The notes beneath the pieces are model-generated. The model saw only the letters and a list, made by a program, of their open reading frames with translations. It was not told the DNA's origin and did no database searches. Below, piece after piece: positions 44,404 to 53,742 of a DNA stretch of 64,000 nucleotides. The number at the start of each line of letters is the position of its first letter. The first letter of the stretch is position 1. This DNA comes from Nakamurella flavida (GTDB lineage Bacteria; Actinomycetota; Actinomycetes; Mycobacteriales; Nakamurellaceae): assembly GCF_030811475.1 (NCBI RefSeq), contig NZ_JAUSQV010000001.1, forward strand, positions 3,421,001-3,485,000, given 5' to 3'. Both the position numbers and the translations under genes were made by a program.

Positions 44404-45374
44404 GCACCGTCGACACCGTCAACGGCCCCGTCGCACTCGAGGCCATCGGCCGCACCCTGACCCACGAGCACATCTTCACCAAGAACCCGGAGATCGAGGA
44501 GGGCTGGCCCGACCCCGAGTGGGAGGGCGAGGACGCCATGGTCGCCAAGGCCGTCGACACCCTCGACGAGCTCAAGACCCTCGGCATCGAGACCATCATC
44601 GATCTGACGGTCCCGGGTCTGGGCCGGTCCATCCCGCGCATCCAGCGGGTGGCCGCGGCCACCGCGGTCAACATCGTGGTGGCCACCGGCTACTACACGT
44701 TCAACGCCCTGCCCACGTTCTTCCAGACCCACGGCCCCGGGCTGATGGTCGACATGGACGACCCCATGCCGGCCATGTTCATCCGCGACCTGACCACCGG
44801 CATCGGCGACACCGGCGTCAAGGCCGTGATGATCAAGGTCGCCACCGACGAGCCCGGACTCACCCCCGGGGTCGAGCGGGTAATGGGGGCCGCGGCCACC
44901 GCGCACCTGGAGACCGGCGCCACCATCACCACCCACACCCACGCCCGGGAGTTCCGCGGCCGCGACCAGCAGGAGTTCTTCCGCTCCCGCGGCGTCCCGC
45001 TGGAGCACGTGCTCATCGGGCACTCCGGGGACAGCACCGACCTGGACTACCTGCGCGAGTTGATGGACAACGGCTCCACTCTCGGCATGGACCGGTTCGG
45101 CATGGTCTCCATGCGCAGTGATTCCGAGCGCGTGGACACCGTCGTCCGCCTGGTCGAGCTGGGCTACGCCGAGAAGCTGACCCTGTCGCACGACGCCGGG
45201 GTGTTCAGCATCAACACCCCGCCGTCGTTCCGGCGGCGCGAGTCCCCGGACTGGAACCACGCCCACATCTCGCGGGACATCCTCCCGCAGCTGCGTGAGC
45301 GCGGGGTCTCCGACGCAGACATCGACCAGATGATGATCACCAACGCCGCGCGCATCCTCGTCGGGGCCCGCTGA
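44400..45374 (+). CDS. Phosphotriesterase-family hydrolase (probable lactonase)
   Basis: A protein of 324 residues. The phosphotriesterase fold is marked by the metal HEH in TLTHEHIF, the bridging lysine region KAVMIKVATDEPGLTP, metal histidines in ITTHTHARE and LIGHSGDSTDLDYL, and D in LTLSHDAGVFS. Bacterial relatives are often lactonases, so opening of a lactone intermediate is plausible. The C-terminal segment ending DQMMITNAARIL is also family-typical. ATG start overlapping the aldolase stop. Confidence 0.88.
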   Translation: MSTVDTVNGPVALEAIGRTLTHEHIFTKNPEIEEGWPDPEWEGEDAMVAKAVDTLDELKTLGIETIIDLTVPGLGRSIPRIQRVAAATAVNIVVATGYYTFNALPTFFQTHGPGLMVDMDDPMPAMFIRDLTTGIGDTGVKAVMIKVATDEPGLTPGVERVMGAAATAHLETGATITTHTHAREFRGRDQQEFFRSRGVPLEHVLIGHSGDSTDLDYLRELMDNGSTLGMDRFGMVSMRSDSERVDTVVRLVELGYAEKLTLSHDAGVFSINTPPSFRRRESPDWNHAHISRDILPQLRERGVSDADIDQMMITNAARILVGAR

Positions 45375-45376
45375 CC

Positions 45377-45700
45377 ATGCCCACCATCACCTATCACCAC
45401 CTCGACGGGTCGGTCGACGAGATCGACGTCGTCCCGGGCACCTCCGTGATGCGCGGGGCCGTGGCCGGCGGGATCGCCGGCATCGTGGGGGAGTGCGGCG
45501 GGCAGGCCATCTGCGCGACCTGCCACGTGTACGTGCGTCCGGAGTACCTCGCCGCCCTGCCGCCGCTCAGCGAGGACGAGGAGGAGATGCTCGAGGAGAC
45601 CGCCGCCCCGCGGGATCCCGAGCGCTCCCGGCTGGGCTGCCAGCTCAAGACCGGCCCGCGCCTGGAGAAGATCGTCGTCGACGTCCCGGCGGAGCAGTGA
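45377..45700 (+). CDS. [2Fe-2S] ferredoxin (plant/putidaredoxin type)
   Basis: A protein of 107 residues with cysteines in GECGGQAICATCHVYV (C-x5-C-x2-C) and the last ligand in RLGCQLK, the putidaredoxin/terpredoxin spacing. Such ferredoxins usually feed a cytochrome P450 or a ring hydroxylase from the reductase encoded next. It has a two-base gap after the lactonase and a four-base overlap with the reductase. The oxygenase it would serve is not in the window. Confidence 0.92.
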   Translation: MPTITYHHLDGSVDEIDVVPGTSVMRGAVAGGIAGIVGECGGQAICATCHVYVRPEYLAALPPLSEDEEEMLEETAAPRDPERSRLGCQLKTGPRLEKIVVDVPAEQ

Positions 45701-46956
45701 GCACGGCCCGCGGGATCGTCATCGTCGGCAGCGGCCAGGGCGGCGTCCAGCTGGCCGACTCCCTGCGCGGCGAGGGGTACACCGGACCCATCGACCTGTT
45801 CGGCACCGAGGTGCACCTGCCCTACCAGCGGCCGCCGCTCTCCAAGGACTTCCTGGGCGTGCCGGACGAAACGGGGCAGGACGCCACCGCCCTGCCCATC
45901 CGGGCCGAGAAGTTCTTCGTCGAACGGGATGTCACCTTCCACCCTGGGGTCGGTGTGGAGACGATCGACCCGGCGGCGGCCACGATCACCGCCGTGGACG
46001 GGCAGGTGCTGCCGTACCGCGACCTGGTGCTGGCCACCGGGGCGCGCAACCGCGCGCTGCGCATCCCGGGGGCCGAGCTGGCCGGGGTCCACTCCCTGCG
46101 CACCCTGGACGACGCCGCCGCGCTGCGGGCCGATCTGCTCACCGCGCGCCGGGCCCTGGTCGTCGGGGCCGGGTTCATCGGCCTGGAGTTCGCCGCGTCC
46201 GCCCGGGCCCACGGGGTCGAGGTCACCGTGCTGGAGATGGCGCCCCGGATGATGGGCCGCGTGCTGTCGCCGGAGATGTCCGACCACTTCCATGGGCAGC
46301 ACACCGCCGCGGGGGTGCGCACGGTGTTCGGCGAGGGCATCACCGAGATCCTGGGTGAGGACGGCCGAGTGGTCGCCGGTGTCGGGTCGTCCGGGACGCG
46401 GTACCCGGCGGACCTCGTCGTCGTCGGCGTCGGGGTGCTGCCCAACATCGAGATCGCGCAGCAGGCCGGTCTCGCCGTCGGCAACGGCATCGTCGTCGAC
46501 GAGTACCTGCGCAGCAGCGATCCCCACGTGTGGGCCCTCGGCGACTGCTGCGCCTACCCCGACGCCCGCACCGGCGCACTCATCCGGCTGGAATCGGTGC
46601 AGAACGCGGTGGATCAGGCCAAGATCCTCGCCCGCACGCTGACCGGGACACCCACGCCGTACGCCGCGACCCCGTGGTTCTGGTCCCACCAGGGCGGGAA
46701 CCGGCTGCAGATCGCCGGTCTCATCCCCACCGATGCCCGCTCCGTGCTCCGCGGTGACCCCGCGAGCGGATCGTTCTCCGTCTTCCGTTTCGTCGGCGAC
46801 GACTTCGCCGGCGCCGAGTCGGTGAACAACGCCGCCGACCACCTGGCCGCCCGGCGCATCCTGGACCGCTCCCTGCCGCTCACCCCGGAGCAGGTCGCCG
46901 ATCCCACCTTCGACCTGAAGGGTCATTCGCGGACCAGCCCCGTCCCGGCCGCCTGA
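45697..46956 (+). CDS. NAD(P)H-ferredoxin reductase (FAD, pyridine nucleotide-disulfide type)
   Basis: A protein of 419 residues. The FAD-binding site IVIVGSGQGGVQLADSL is at the N-terminus, LPYQRPPLSKDFL follows, the NAD-binding motif VVGAGFIGLEFAAS is near 150, and the second FAD contact VWALGDCC near 275. It lacks a redox-active CxxC and has the putidaredoxin-reductase pattern. GTG start overlapping the ferredoxin stop, so the electron-transfer pair is co-translated. Confidence 0.92.
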   Translation: MSTARGIVIVGSGQGGVQLADSLRGEGYTGPIDLFGTEVHLPYQRPPLSKDFLGVPDETGQDATALPIRAEKFFVERDVTFHPGVGVETIDPAAATITAVDGQVLPYRDLVLATGARNRALRIPGAELAGVHSLRTLDDAAALRADLLTARRALVVGAGFIGLEFAASARAHGVEVTVLEMAPRMMGRVLSPEMSDHFHGQHTAAGVRTVFGEGITEILGEDGRVVAGVGSSGTRYPADLVVVGVGVLPNIEIAQQAGLAVGNGIVVDEYLRSSDPHVWALGDCCAYPDARTGALIRLESVQNAVDQAKILARTLTGTPTPYAATPWFWSHQGGNRLQIAGLIPTDARSVLRGDPASGSFSVFRFVGDDFAGAESVNNAADHLAARRILDRSLPLTPEQVADPTFDLKGHSRTSPVPAA

Positions 46957-47058
46957 CCCGGACCCGCCCGACCCGTTCCCCGCACCACCCTGCGACTCCT
47001 CCACACCGGGGACGGAGCTCGCCGCCCAGCACCTTCCCGCGATGCACTGGAGGATCCC

Positions 47059-48396
47059 GTGGACACGACGTCGTCTCCCGGCACCACAGCACTGAAGAGT
47101 TCGGCGCCCGACCACCTGGACCCGGCACAACGACGGCAGATCCGCCGGGTGCTGGTGTCCAGCTTCATCGGCTCGCTCATCGAGTGGTACGACTTCTACC
47201 TCTTCGGCCTGGCCTCGGCGCTGGTCTTCAACCAGCTGTTCTTCCCGACGGTGAGCTCCGCGGCGGGCACCCTGGCCTCCTTCGCCACCCTGGCCATCGG
47301 CTTCTTCGCCCGGCCCATCGGCGGCGCCATCTGGGGTCACTACGGCGACAAGCTGGGCCGCAAGAAGATGCTGGTGCTCTCGATCATCCTCATGGGTATC
47401 GGGACGACGCTGATCGGCCTGCTGCCGACCTACGCCCAGATCGGGATCGCCGCGCCCATTCTGCTCGTCGTGCTGCGCACCCTGCAGGGCGTCGCTGCGG
47501 GCGGGGAGTGGGGCGGTGCGGTGCTCATCGCCATGGAGCACTCCCGGCGTCGGCGCGGGTTCTCCACCAGCATCCCGCAGATGGGGCTGACCGGCGGGAT
47601 CCTGCTGGCCACCGGCGTCTTCGCCCTGCTCACCCAGCTGCCGTCGGATGCGCTGCTCAGCTGGGGCTGGCGCCTGCCGTTCCTGCTGTCCTCGGTGCTG
47701 GTCGTCGTCGGGCTGTGGATCCGACTCGGTGTGCACGAGAGCCCGGTCTTCCTGGAGGCCCAGAAGAAGGCCGCGACCTCCGAGGTCGAGAAGGCCCCGA
47801 TCATCGAGGTCCTGCGGCACCCCAAGACGCTGATCATCGCCATCGCCCTGGTGGTCGGCCCGTTCGCGGTCAGTTCGATCTACTCCACGTACGCCGCGGC
47901 CTACGGGCTGCAGACGGGGTTCACCCGGGCCGAGATGTCCGGGGTGGTGCTCCTCAGCGCGGCCATCGGCTTCCTCGGACAGCCCATCTTCGGGACGCTG
48001 TCGGACTACTGGGGGCGGCGGAACGTCACCCTCATCGGGCTCGCCATGCAGGCGGTCAGCGTGGTGTTCCTGTTCCGGGACCTGAACTCCGGGAACCTCG
48101 GAGCGCTGTACATCTCGATGGCCGCCATCGCCATCGGGCACTCCATCTGCTACAGCCCCGTCGCGGCCTGGCTGGGGGAGCTGTTCCCGACGCGCCTGCG
48201 GTACACCGGTGCCTCGCTCGGCTACCAGTTGGCCGGCTCCATCGGCGGTCTCACCCCGCTGATCTGCGCCGCACTGCTCATCGCCGGCGGCGGCACCTTC
48301 AACACCGGGTACATCGTGGCCTTCGGCATCGCGGTCAACGTGCTCGCGTTCGTCGCCGCCCTGGCCGCCCGGGAGACGTCGAAGGACGTGCTGTAA
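47059..48396 (+). CDS. MFS transporter (MHS family)
   Basis: A 12-TM major facilitator of 445 residues with the MHS signature at the start (SFIGSLIEWYDFYLFG), GHYGDKLGRKKML in loop 2-3, RTLQGVAAGGEWGGA, and a second loop GTLSDYWGRRN. MHS members take up organic acids by proton symport, so it is probably the uptake system for the pathway substrate. The GTG at 47059 follows ggaggatccc. It is 102 bases after the reductase. Confidence 0.93.
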   Translation: MDTTSSPGTTALKSSAPDHLDPAQRRQIRRVLVSSFIGSLIEWYDFYLFGLASALVFNQLFFPTVSSAAGTLASFATLAIGFFARPIGGAIWGHYGDKLGRKKMLVLSIILMGIGTTLIGLLPTYAQIGIAAPILLVVLRTLQGVAAGGEWGGAVLIAMEHSRRRRGFSTSIPQMGLTGGILLATGVFALLTQLPSDALLSWGWRLPFLLSSVLVVVGLWIRLGVHESPVFLEAQKKAATSEVEKAPIIEVLRHPKTLIIAIALVVGPFAVSSIYSTYAAAYGLQTGFTRAEMSGVVLLSAAIGFLGQPIFGTLSDYWGRRNVTLIGLAMQAVSVVFLFRDLNSGNLGALYISMAAIAIGHSICYSPVAAWLGELFPTRLRYTGASLGYQLAGSIGGLTPLICAALLIAGGGTFNTGYIVAFGIAVNVLAFVAALAARETSKDVL

Positions 48397-48417
48397 CCCC
48401 GGTCGTCACCACACGTG

Positions 48418-49119
48418 TCATCCGTCCCGTAGGTCGGTCCCGGCGACGGGACCGGCCCACAGGCGCAACTCGTCCAGCTGCGAGATGAGCAGTTCACCGG
48501 TGCGGACGAAGTGCTCCTGCATGAGCTCGCCCGCCCGGTCGGCGTCGCCGGACTCCATGGCGTCGACGATCGCGGTGTGCCCGTGCCGGTTGACCTCGGC
48601 CCACCCGGGCACCGTCTGGAACGCCTCATTGAACCGCAGCGGCACGGAACGGATCGCGACGTCGGCGAACCAGACGAGGCGGTGCGCGCCGGAGACCGCG
48701 TGCACGGCGGAGTGGAACTGCTCGTTGAGGTCCAGGGCCGTCTGGCTGCGGTGGTCGACCAGCTCGGTGAGCGCACCGTTCAGGGTCCGGATCGCGGCGA
48801 GCTGCTCGGCGGTGGCGCGACGGGTGGCCCGCACGGCGATCTCGCCCTCCAGTCGGGCCCAGACCTGGTACGTGTCCTGCAGATCGGCCCGGTCCAGCGG
48901 CGCGACCCAGAATCCGCGGTGCGGCTCGTGCACGAGCCAGCCGTCCTGGGAGAGCTGGAACAGGGCCTGCCGCACGGGCGTCGAGCTCATCCCCATCAGC
49001 TCGGACAGCCGCGTCAGGCCCAGCCGCTCACCGGGGCGCACGTCGCCGGACAGGATGAGATCGCGGACGACACCGACGACGGCACCGCCCAACAGTTCCC
49101 GCTTGGCAGGTGCCCGCAC
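48418..49119 (-). CDS. GntR-family regulator (FCD)
   Basis: A protein of 233 residues. The winged helix-turn-helix is GERLGLTRLSELMGMSSTPVRQALFQLSQDGWL (about 32-64) and the C-terminal FCD ligand domain contains ARLEGEIAVRAT, LNEQFHSAVH and HTAIVDAMESGDADRAGEL with the metal histidines. The GTG at 49119 has gggaggga about 8 bases before; longer upstream extensions lack a ribosome site. It is convergent with the permease gene and most likely represses the operon at 39441 until an acid intermediate binds. Confidence 0.9.
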   Translation of the reverse strand: MRAPAKRELLGGAVVGVVRDLILSGDVRPGERLGLTRLSELMGMSSTPVRQALFQLSQDGWLVHEPHRGFWVAPLDRADLQDTYQVWARLEGEIAVRATRRATAEQLAAIRTLNGALTELVDHRSQTALDLNEQFHSAVHAVSGAHRLVWFADVAIRSVPLRFNEAFQTVPGWAEVNRHGHTAIVDAMESGDADRAGELMQEHFVRTGELLISQLDELRLWAGPVAGTDLRDG

Positions 49120-49286
49120 CGCTGTCCCTCCCCGATCGCCTCCACAGGACCCCGTCCCGGTCGGCCCGCTGACGTGCACGTTCACGCCGGGCTGCGCCCT
49201 ATTTCTACCCGACCCACCGACCCGGGCGTCCCACCTGACCAGGCCGCTCGATCCGGCCTTCACCCCTGACGATCCGGACGCTCGGT

Positions 49287-51167
49287 TCAGCCGGACCGGC
49301 CCGTGCCGCCCAGCCTCCGCCACACCCACCCGGCCGGTTCCTCCCGCCCGTGCAGCACCAGCGCGGCCGTCGCCTCGGACAGCAGGGTGGTCTCCACCTC
49401 CCGGCGGTCGACCGGCCGGCCGGCGAGCAACAGCTCGTCCCCCGGGAGGAGCTCGACGTCGTCGGCCGGGGCCAGGGCGGTGCGCTCGGTGCCGGCGACG
49501 ATGAGCACCACCACGGGCAGGCGCTCGGAACGGTTCTCCGGATTGCGGAGCAGGTCGCCCAGGGTTGCGCCGCCGGCGGTCAGCCAGCTGCGGACCGCGG
49601 GGGCGAGCTCGCCGTCCAGCTGGATCTTCCACAGCGCGGGGAGTTCGTGACCGCAGTCACGGGTCAATCGGTGCACCAGGTCCGCGGCGAACTCCTCGCC
49701 CCGTCCGGGCATCTCCTGCAGGAACCGCCACAGCAGGGGGGTGCTCAGCTGCGCGTACACCTCGTGCGCGACGGTCTCCGCCGGCACCAGCAGCGAGGTC
49801 ACCGTCATGGCGGCGTAGAGCGGGGCGTTGCTGGACCGGTTCTGCCGCGCGCCGAGGAACAGATCCGGGTTGATCCGTCGGGCGGCGGCCAGCAGGGAGA
49901 GATTGGCGGTGTCGTTGTCGGTCCCGGCCACGAAGCCCACCGCGTGCGCGAGATCGGCCCGTTCCAGCAGGTCCGGCTCGGACCCGTCACCCAGCACGAA
50001 CTCGGTGGACGAGGCCCGGCCGTGCGGCGGGTGCTCGTCCCGTTCGTGGTCCTCCTGCGCCTGCGGGCGCGGGTCGATGACGGTGACCTGCAGGCCCTCC
50101 GCGGTCAGGTCCGCGGTCATCTCCCGGCCGAACCGGCCGTAACCGCAGATCACCCAGTGCCCGTGGGAGGGGGGTCGCTCCCGGTCCGGCAGTGGCGCTC
50201 CCGGCCCGGCCTCCAACCAGCTCAGCAGCTGGTAGGACGCCGGCGAGCGCAGCGCCGTGCGCAGGTGGTCACCGAACCGGTCGAAGGGATTGACCACTCC
50301 GGACGCGCCGAACGCGGCCATCCGGTTGCCCACGGAGCGGGAACTGGTCCGGGCGACCACGGTGACGTCCGGCCGGAGCAGGGACGTGGCCATGGTGACG
50401 GCCAGGTTGACCTCGTCGTCGTCGGTCAGCGCGGCCACCGCCGTGCAGTACGGCGACTCCAGCCCGGCCAGGCCGAGGAAGTGCGGGTCGGCCGCGTCGG
50501 CGACCAGCCCAGGGATGTCCCCGCGGTAGGTCGACAGGTCCAGCGCGTCGATCCGGTCGGCGGCCACGTCCAGCACCACGAACTGCCGGCCGAGCTCGTC
50601 CAGCGACCCGCCCAGCAGCTCCCCGGCGCGGCCGAACCCGGCGATGAGCACGAACGGCTCGCGGATGCGGGAGACCGTGCGGCGGAAGCGCTGCCGGGCC
50701 AGCGCGGAGCGGAAGGACCGGTCCTGGATGAGGCTGAGCAGGGTCCCGATCGCGTACGCCCAGCCGATCACCGACAGGTAGATGGCCGCGGTGACCCAGA
50801 TCCGTTGCGGGGTGGAGAACGGCACCGGTAGCTCGCCGAAGCCGATGGTGGTGGCCGTGTAGCTCATGACGTAGAACGCGTCGAACGGGGTCAGATGGGT
50901 GGGCTGCCCGTCGACCGGGTTGCCCGGGACGAGGACCAGCCCCAGCACGCTGACGGTGAAGATGACGATCAGCGTGATGAGGGGGGCGCGCATGCGCCGC
51001 AGCACGATGAACACCGAGGCCTGCGCGCCCGAGCGGGTCGCGTGCCGGGGGACGTCACCGGGCGGGGTGTCCCGGGCGAGCAGGACGCGCCAGAAGACCC
51101 GCAGCGGATTGCGGGTCGGGGGGGCGGAGGCGGCGCCCGCCCGTCCCGGTGGGAGCGGCGTGCTCAC
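49287..51167 (-). CDS. Potassium channel with two RCK/TrkA-N domains
   Basis: A protein of 626 residues. The pore part has a TM segment (about 62-82), a pore loop TATTIGFGELP where the usual GYG is GFG, and a second TM (about 122-146). The first RCK domain follows (FVLIAGFGRAGELLG), with a second Rossmann motif later (VICGYGRFGREM, about 336). A C-terminal TrkA-C part ends with GDELLLAG. It should be a ligand-gated K+ channel or NAD-sensing channel. The start GTG overlaps the DUF6394 stop by four bases. Confidence 0.88.
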   Translation of the reverse strand: MSTPLPPGRAGAASAPPTRNPLRVFWRVLLARDTPPGDVPRHATRSGAQASVFIVLRRMRAPLITLIVIFTVSVLGLVLVPGNPVDGQPTHLTPFDAFYVMSYTATTIGFGELPVPFSTPQRIWVTAAIYLSVIGWAYAIGTLLSLIQDRSFRSALARQRFRRTVSRIREPFVLIAGFGRAGELLGGSLDELGRQFVVLDVAADRIDALDLSTYRGDIPGLVADAADPHFLGLAGLESPYCTAVAALTDDDEVNLAVTMATSLLRPDVTVVARTSSRSVGNRMAAFGASGVVNPFDRFGDHLRTALRSPASYQLLSWLEAGPGAPLPDRERPPSHGHWVICGYGRFGREMTADLTAEGLQVTVIDPRPQAQEDHERDEHPPHGRASSTEFVLGDGSEPDLLERADLAHAVGFVAGTDNDTANLSLLAAARRINPDLFLGARQNRSSNAPLYAAMTVTSLLVPAETVAHEVYAQLSTPLLWRFLQEMPGRGEEFAADLVHRLTRDCGHELPALWKIQLDGELAPAVRSWLTAGGATLGDLLRNPENRSERLPVVVLIVAGTERTALAPADDVELLPGDELLLAGRPVDRREVETTLLSEATAALVLHGREEPAGWVWRRLGGTGRSG

Positions 51168-51547
51168 CGGCGGTGGTAGCCGACCGTCTCGGACACCAGC
51201 AGCACCACCGAGACCAGGTTGGCCAGCAGCGCCCCGCCGGACAGTGACACCGCCGCGGCGGTGGACGCCGCCGTCAGCCCCGCATCGGAGGACTCGGCGA
51301 TGACCCAGACGATCCCCGCGGCGACCAGCTGCAGATCCGCGACCAGACTGGTGGCCAGGTGCACCGCGCCGAGCTGGGTGCGATCACCGAACTTCAGCAC
51401 GGTGGCGATGAGGCTGACGGTCAGCGCGGCGAAGAGCTCCCACACGCTGTGCAGCTCGGGGTTGGCGATGTCGCCGATGAAGAACCCCAGGTTCAGCGTC
51501 GCGGCCAGCAGGACGAAGAACCCGAAGACCACCTTCTCCAGATTCAT
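51164..51547 (-). CDS. DUF6394 small membrane protein
   Basis: A protein of 127 residues with about four hydrophobic segments (VVFGFFVLLAATLNLGFFIG, ELFAALTVSLIATVLKF, ADLQLVAAGIVWVIAES, GALLANLVSVVLLVSET). The start EKVVFGFF with NLGFFIGD is typical of DUF6394, seen beside potassium-channel genes in other bacteria. The ATG at 51547 is used; upstream frame is unconvincing. It overlaps the channel gene, so a role as channel accessory subunit is a reasonable inference. Confidence 0.78.
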   Translation of the reverse strand: MNLEKVVFGFFVLLAATLNLGFFIGDIANPELHSVWELFAALTVSLIATVLKFGDRTQLGAVHLATSLVADLQLVAAGIVWVIAESSDAGLTAASTAAAVSLSGGALLANLVSVVLLVSETVGYHRR

Positions 51548-51660
51548 GGTCTCCCTCACCGGATGTCGTGTGCCCGAAAGGTACCGCGACGGCCGTGGGG
51601 GAGTGATGATCTGCGGCAGCACCGGGACCGCCGTGGCGCCGGGCCGAGCAGGGAGCAGCC

Positions 51661-52095
51661 GTGAGCGACTTCAACACCCGCATCATCGAGGACTTCCACG
51701 CCCACGACGGCCATGTCGGCCCGCCCTTCGAGGGGGCGCCGATGGTGCTGGTGCACCACCGCGGCGCGAAGTCCGGTGCCGAGCGGGTCACCCCGCTGGT
51801 CTGGTTCGACGACGGTGGGCGGATGGTCATCGTGGCCTCGGCGGCCGGCGCGCCGAGTCACCCGGCCTGGTACCACAACCTGCTCGCCCACCCCGAGATC
51901 ACCGTCGATATCGGCCACCCGGAGCGCTCGGCGACGACCCTGGACGTGCGGGCCGAGGAGATCACCGGCACCGAGCGGGACGAGATCTACGCGCGGATCG
52001 TGGCGATCATGCCGGGCTTCGGCGAGTACGAGACCAAGACCGCCGGGATCCGCACCATCCCGCTGTTCGCGCTGACGCCACGGTCGAGCGACTGA
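51661..52095 (+). CDS. F420/deazaflavin-dependent nitroreductase family protein
   Basis: A protein of 144 residues of the DDN/split-barrel family. Diagnostic segments are VLVHHRGAKSGAERVTPLVWF, MVIVASAAGAPSHPAWYHNLLAHP and VTVD-like strands after it, ending RTIPLFALTP. The family uses deazaflavin F420, which fits an actinomycete. The GTG at 51661 starts just after gcagggagcagcc, which is a weak ribosome site. The substrate is unknown. It is divergent from the channel operon. Confidence 0.9.
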   Translation: MSDFNTRIIEDFHAHDGHVGPPFEGAPMVLVHHRGAKSGAERVTPLVWFDDGGRMVIVASAAGAPSHPAWYHNLLAHPEITVDIGHPERSATTLDVRAEEITGTERDEIYARIVAIMPGFGEYETKTAGIRTIPLFALTPRSSD

Positions 52096-52236
52096 GCCGG
52101 GCGGCGGAGACCGGACCGGACGCAGGCCGCGAGCCCCCTCCGTAGCGACCGCCGACCGTGTTCAATGGCGTTCACAGGGTGACGAGCGCGCAGAGGCGCC
52201 GTGGCCCCGGCCGGGAAACGACAGGCAGGGGACGTC

Positions 52237-53742
52237 ATGACGACGGAAGTCCGTTCGGCCCGATCGCTGCGGGGGATCCTGCACGGCGCTCGCGCCCGGG
52301 TGCGCGAGCTGGCCCTGGCCACCCGTCCGGTGCACCCGGAGACGCAGGCGGCGTTGGAGCGCCGATGGTCCGAGCTCCCCCCGGGTGCCCGGGTTCCGGC
52401 CCAGACCCTGGGCCAGCACGCGGTGGGCTGCGAGGGGACCCACGGGGTGTTCCCGAAGTGCAACCTGGCCTGCACCCCCTGCTACCACTCCCGGGACGCC
52501 AACCGGGTGGCGATCAGCGGCGAGCACACCCGCGGCGAGGTGGGTGAGCAGATGGCCTTCTTCCGCCGCATCCGCGGGCCGCGGGCGCACGCCCAGCTGA
52601 TCGGCGGCGAGGTCACCCTGCTCCCGGCCGACGACCACGCCGCCACCCTGAAGCTCATGCTCGACGCCGGGCGCGAGCCGATGAGCATGACCCACGGCGA
52701 CTTCGACGCCGACTACCTCACCGAGGTCGCCCTGGGCCCGGACGGGAAGAAGCGGTTCGACCGGCTCTCCTTCGCCGGGCACTTCGACATGCTCATGTTC
52801 GGCCGGCGCGGCATCGAGCGGCCCGCCGACGAGGCCTCGCTCAACCCCCACCGCAGGGCGTTCACCGCGATGTTCGCCGAGCTGAAGCGCCGGCACGGCG
52901 TCCGGTACTTCCTGGCCCACAACATGACCGTCACCCCGCGGAACGTCGACCAGATCGCCGACGTGCTCGCCGAGTGCCACGACTACGGCTTCGGGATGTT
53001 CTCCTTCCAGCCCGCCGCGTTCGTCGGCGACGACCGGCGCTGGCACGACGGCTACCGCGAGATCGACGCCGACATCGTGTGGGCCGAGATCGAGCGCGGC
53101 GCCGGGAGCCGGTTGCCGTACGGGGTCTTCCAGAACGGCGACGTGCGTTGCAACCGCACCGCCTACGGGTTCTACGTCGGCCACCGCTGGTACCCGGTAC
53201 TCGACGACCAGAGCCCCCGGGACCTGGCGGTGCGCGACGCGTTCTTCCGGTACTGCGGCGGCATCAACTTCTCCGGCACCCCGATCCCGTTGCTGGCGGT
53301 CAAACTGGCCCGGGTGGTGGCCCGTCATCCGCAGGTCGCCGCCATCTTCCTGGGCTGGCTGGGGCGCACCCTGCGCGGGGTGGGCCCGCGCAAGCTGCTC
53401 TCCGAGCGCATCCGCCCGGTCAGCTTCGTCATGCACTCCTTCATGGACGCCGGCGACGTCGCCCCGGCGTGGGCGGCGATGCAGCGCGGTGAGGCGCTCA
53501 CCGACCCGGTCCTCAAGGCCACCCAGGAACGGCTGCAGGCGTGCTCGTACGCCATGGCCCACCCGGAGACCGGGGAGCTGGTGCCGGCGTGCGTGCAGCA
53601 CGGCGTCCTGGATCCGGGGGAGAACGCCGCCCTGCGCGTCCTGCTCCCGCTGGCCCCGGTGACCGACCGCCGGATCCGCCATGCCACTCCCACCACTGCC
53701 GGATCGGTCCGGGCCGGCGGTCCGGGAGTCGCGGGTGCTTGA
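52237..53742 (+). CDS. Radical SAM protein
   Basis: A protein of 501 residues. The radical SAM cluster motif C-x3-C-x2-C is FPKCNLACTPCYHSR (about 72-86), followed by a GGE-like segment LIGGEVTLLP. The later part contains RYCGGINFSGTPIPLLA and a string of cysteines (ACVQHG). I cannot match it to a named enzyme. The ATG at 52237 (MTTEVRSARSLRG) follows gcaggggacgtc. It heads an operon with a CDP-alcohol phosphatidyltransferase and YnjBCD-like transporter, so lipid head-group modification is possible but unproven. Confidence 0.82.
   Translation: MTTEVRSARSLRGILHGARARVRELALATRPVHPETQAALERRWSELPPGARVPAQTLGQHAVGCEGTHGVFPKCNLACTPCYHSRDANRVAISGEHTRGEVGEQMAFFRRIRGPRAHAQLIGGEVTLLPADDHAATLKLMLDAGREPMSMTHGDFDADYLTEVALGPDGKKRFDRLSFAGHFDMLMFGRRGIERPADEASLNPHRRAFTAMFAELKRRHGVRYFLAHNMTVTPRNVDQIADVLAECHDYGFGMFSFQPAAFVGDDRRWHDGYREIDADIVWAEIERGAGSRLPYGVFQNGDVRCNRTAYGFYVGHRWYPVLDDQSPRDLAVRDAFFRYCGGINFSGTPIPLLAVKLARVVARHPQVAAIFLGWLGRTLRGVGPRKLLSERIRPVSFVMHSFMDAGDVAPAWAAMQRGEALTDPVLKATQERLQACSYAMAHPETGELVPACVQHGVLDPGENAALRVLLPLAPVTDRRIRHATPTTAGSVRAGGPGVAGA

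Noticed and set aside
45394-48141. Open frame of 915 codons on the minus strand
   Set aside because: Lies opposite ferredoxin, reductase and MFS genes and shows no domain, only His/Asp/Gly/Arg-rich shadow sequence.
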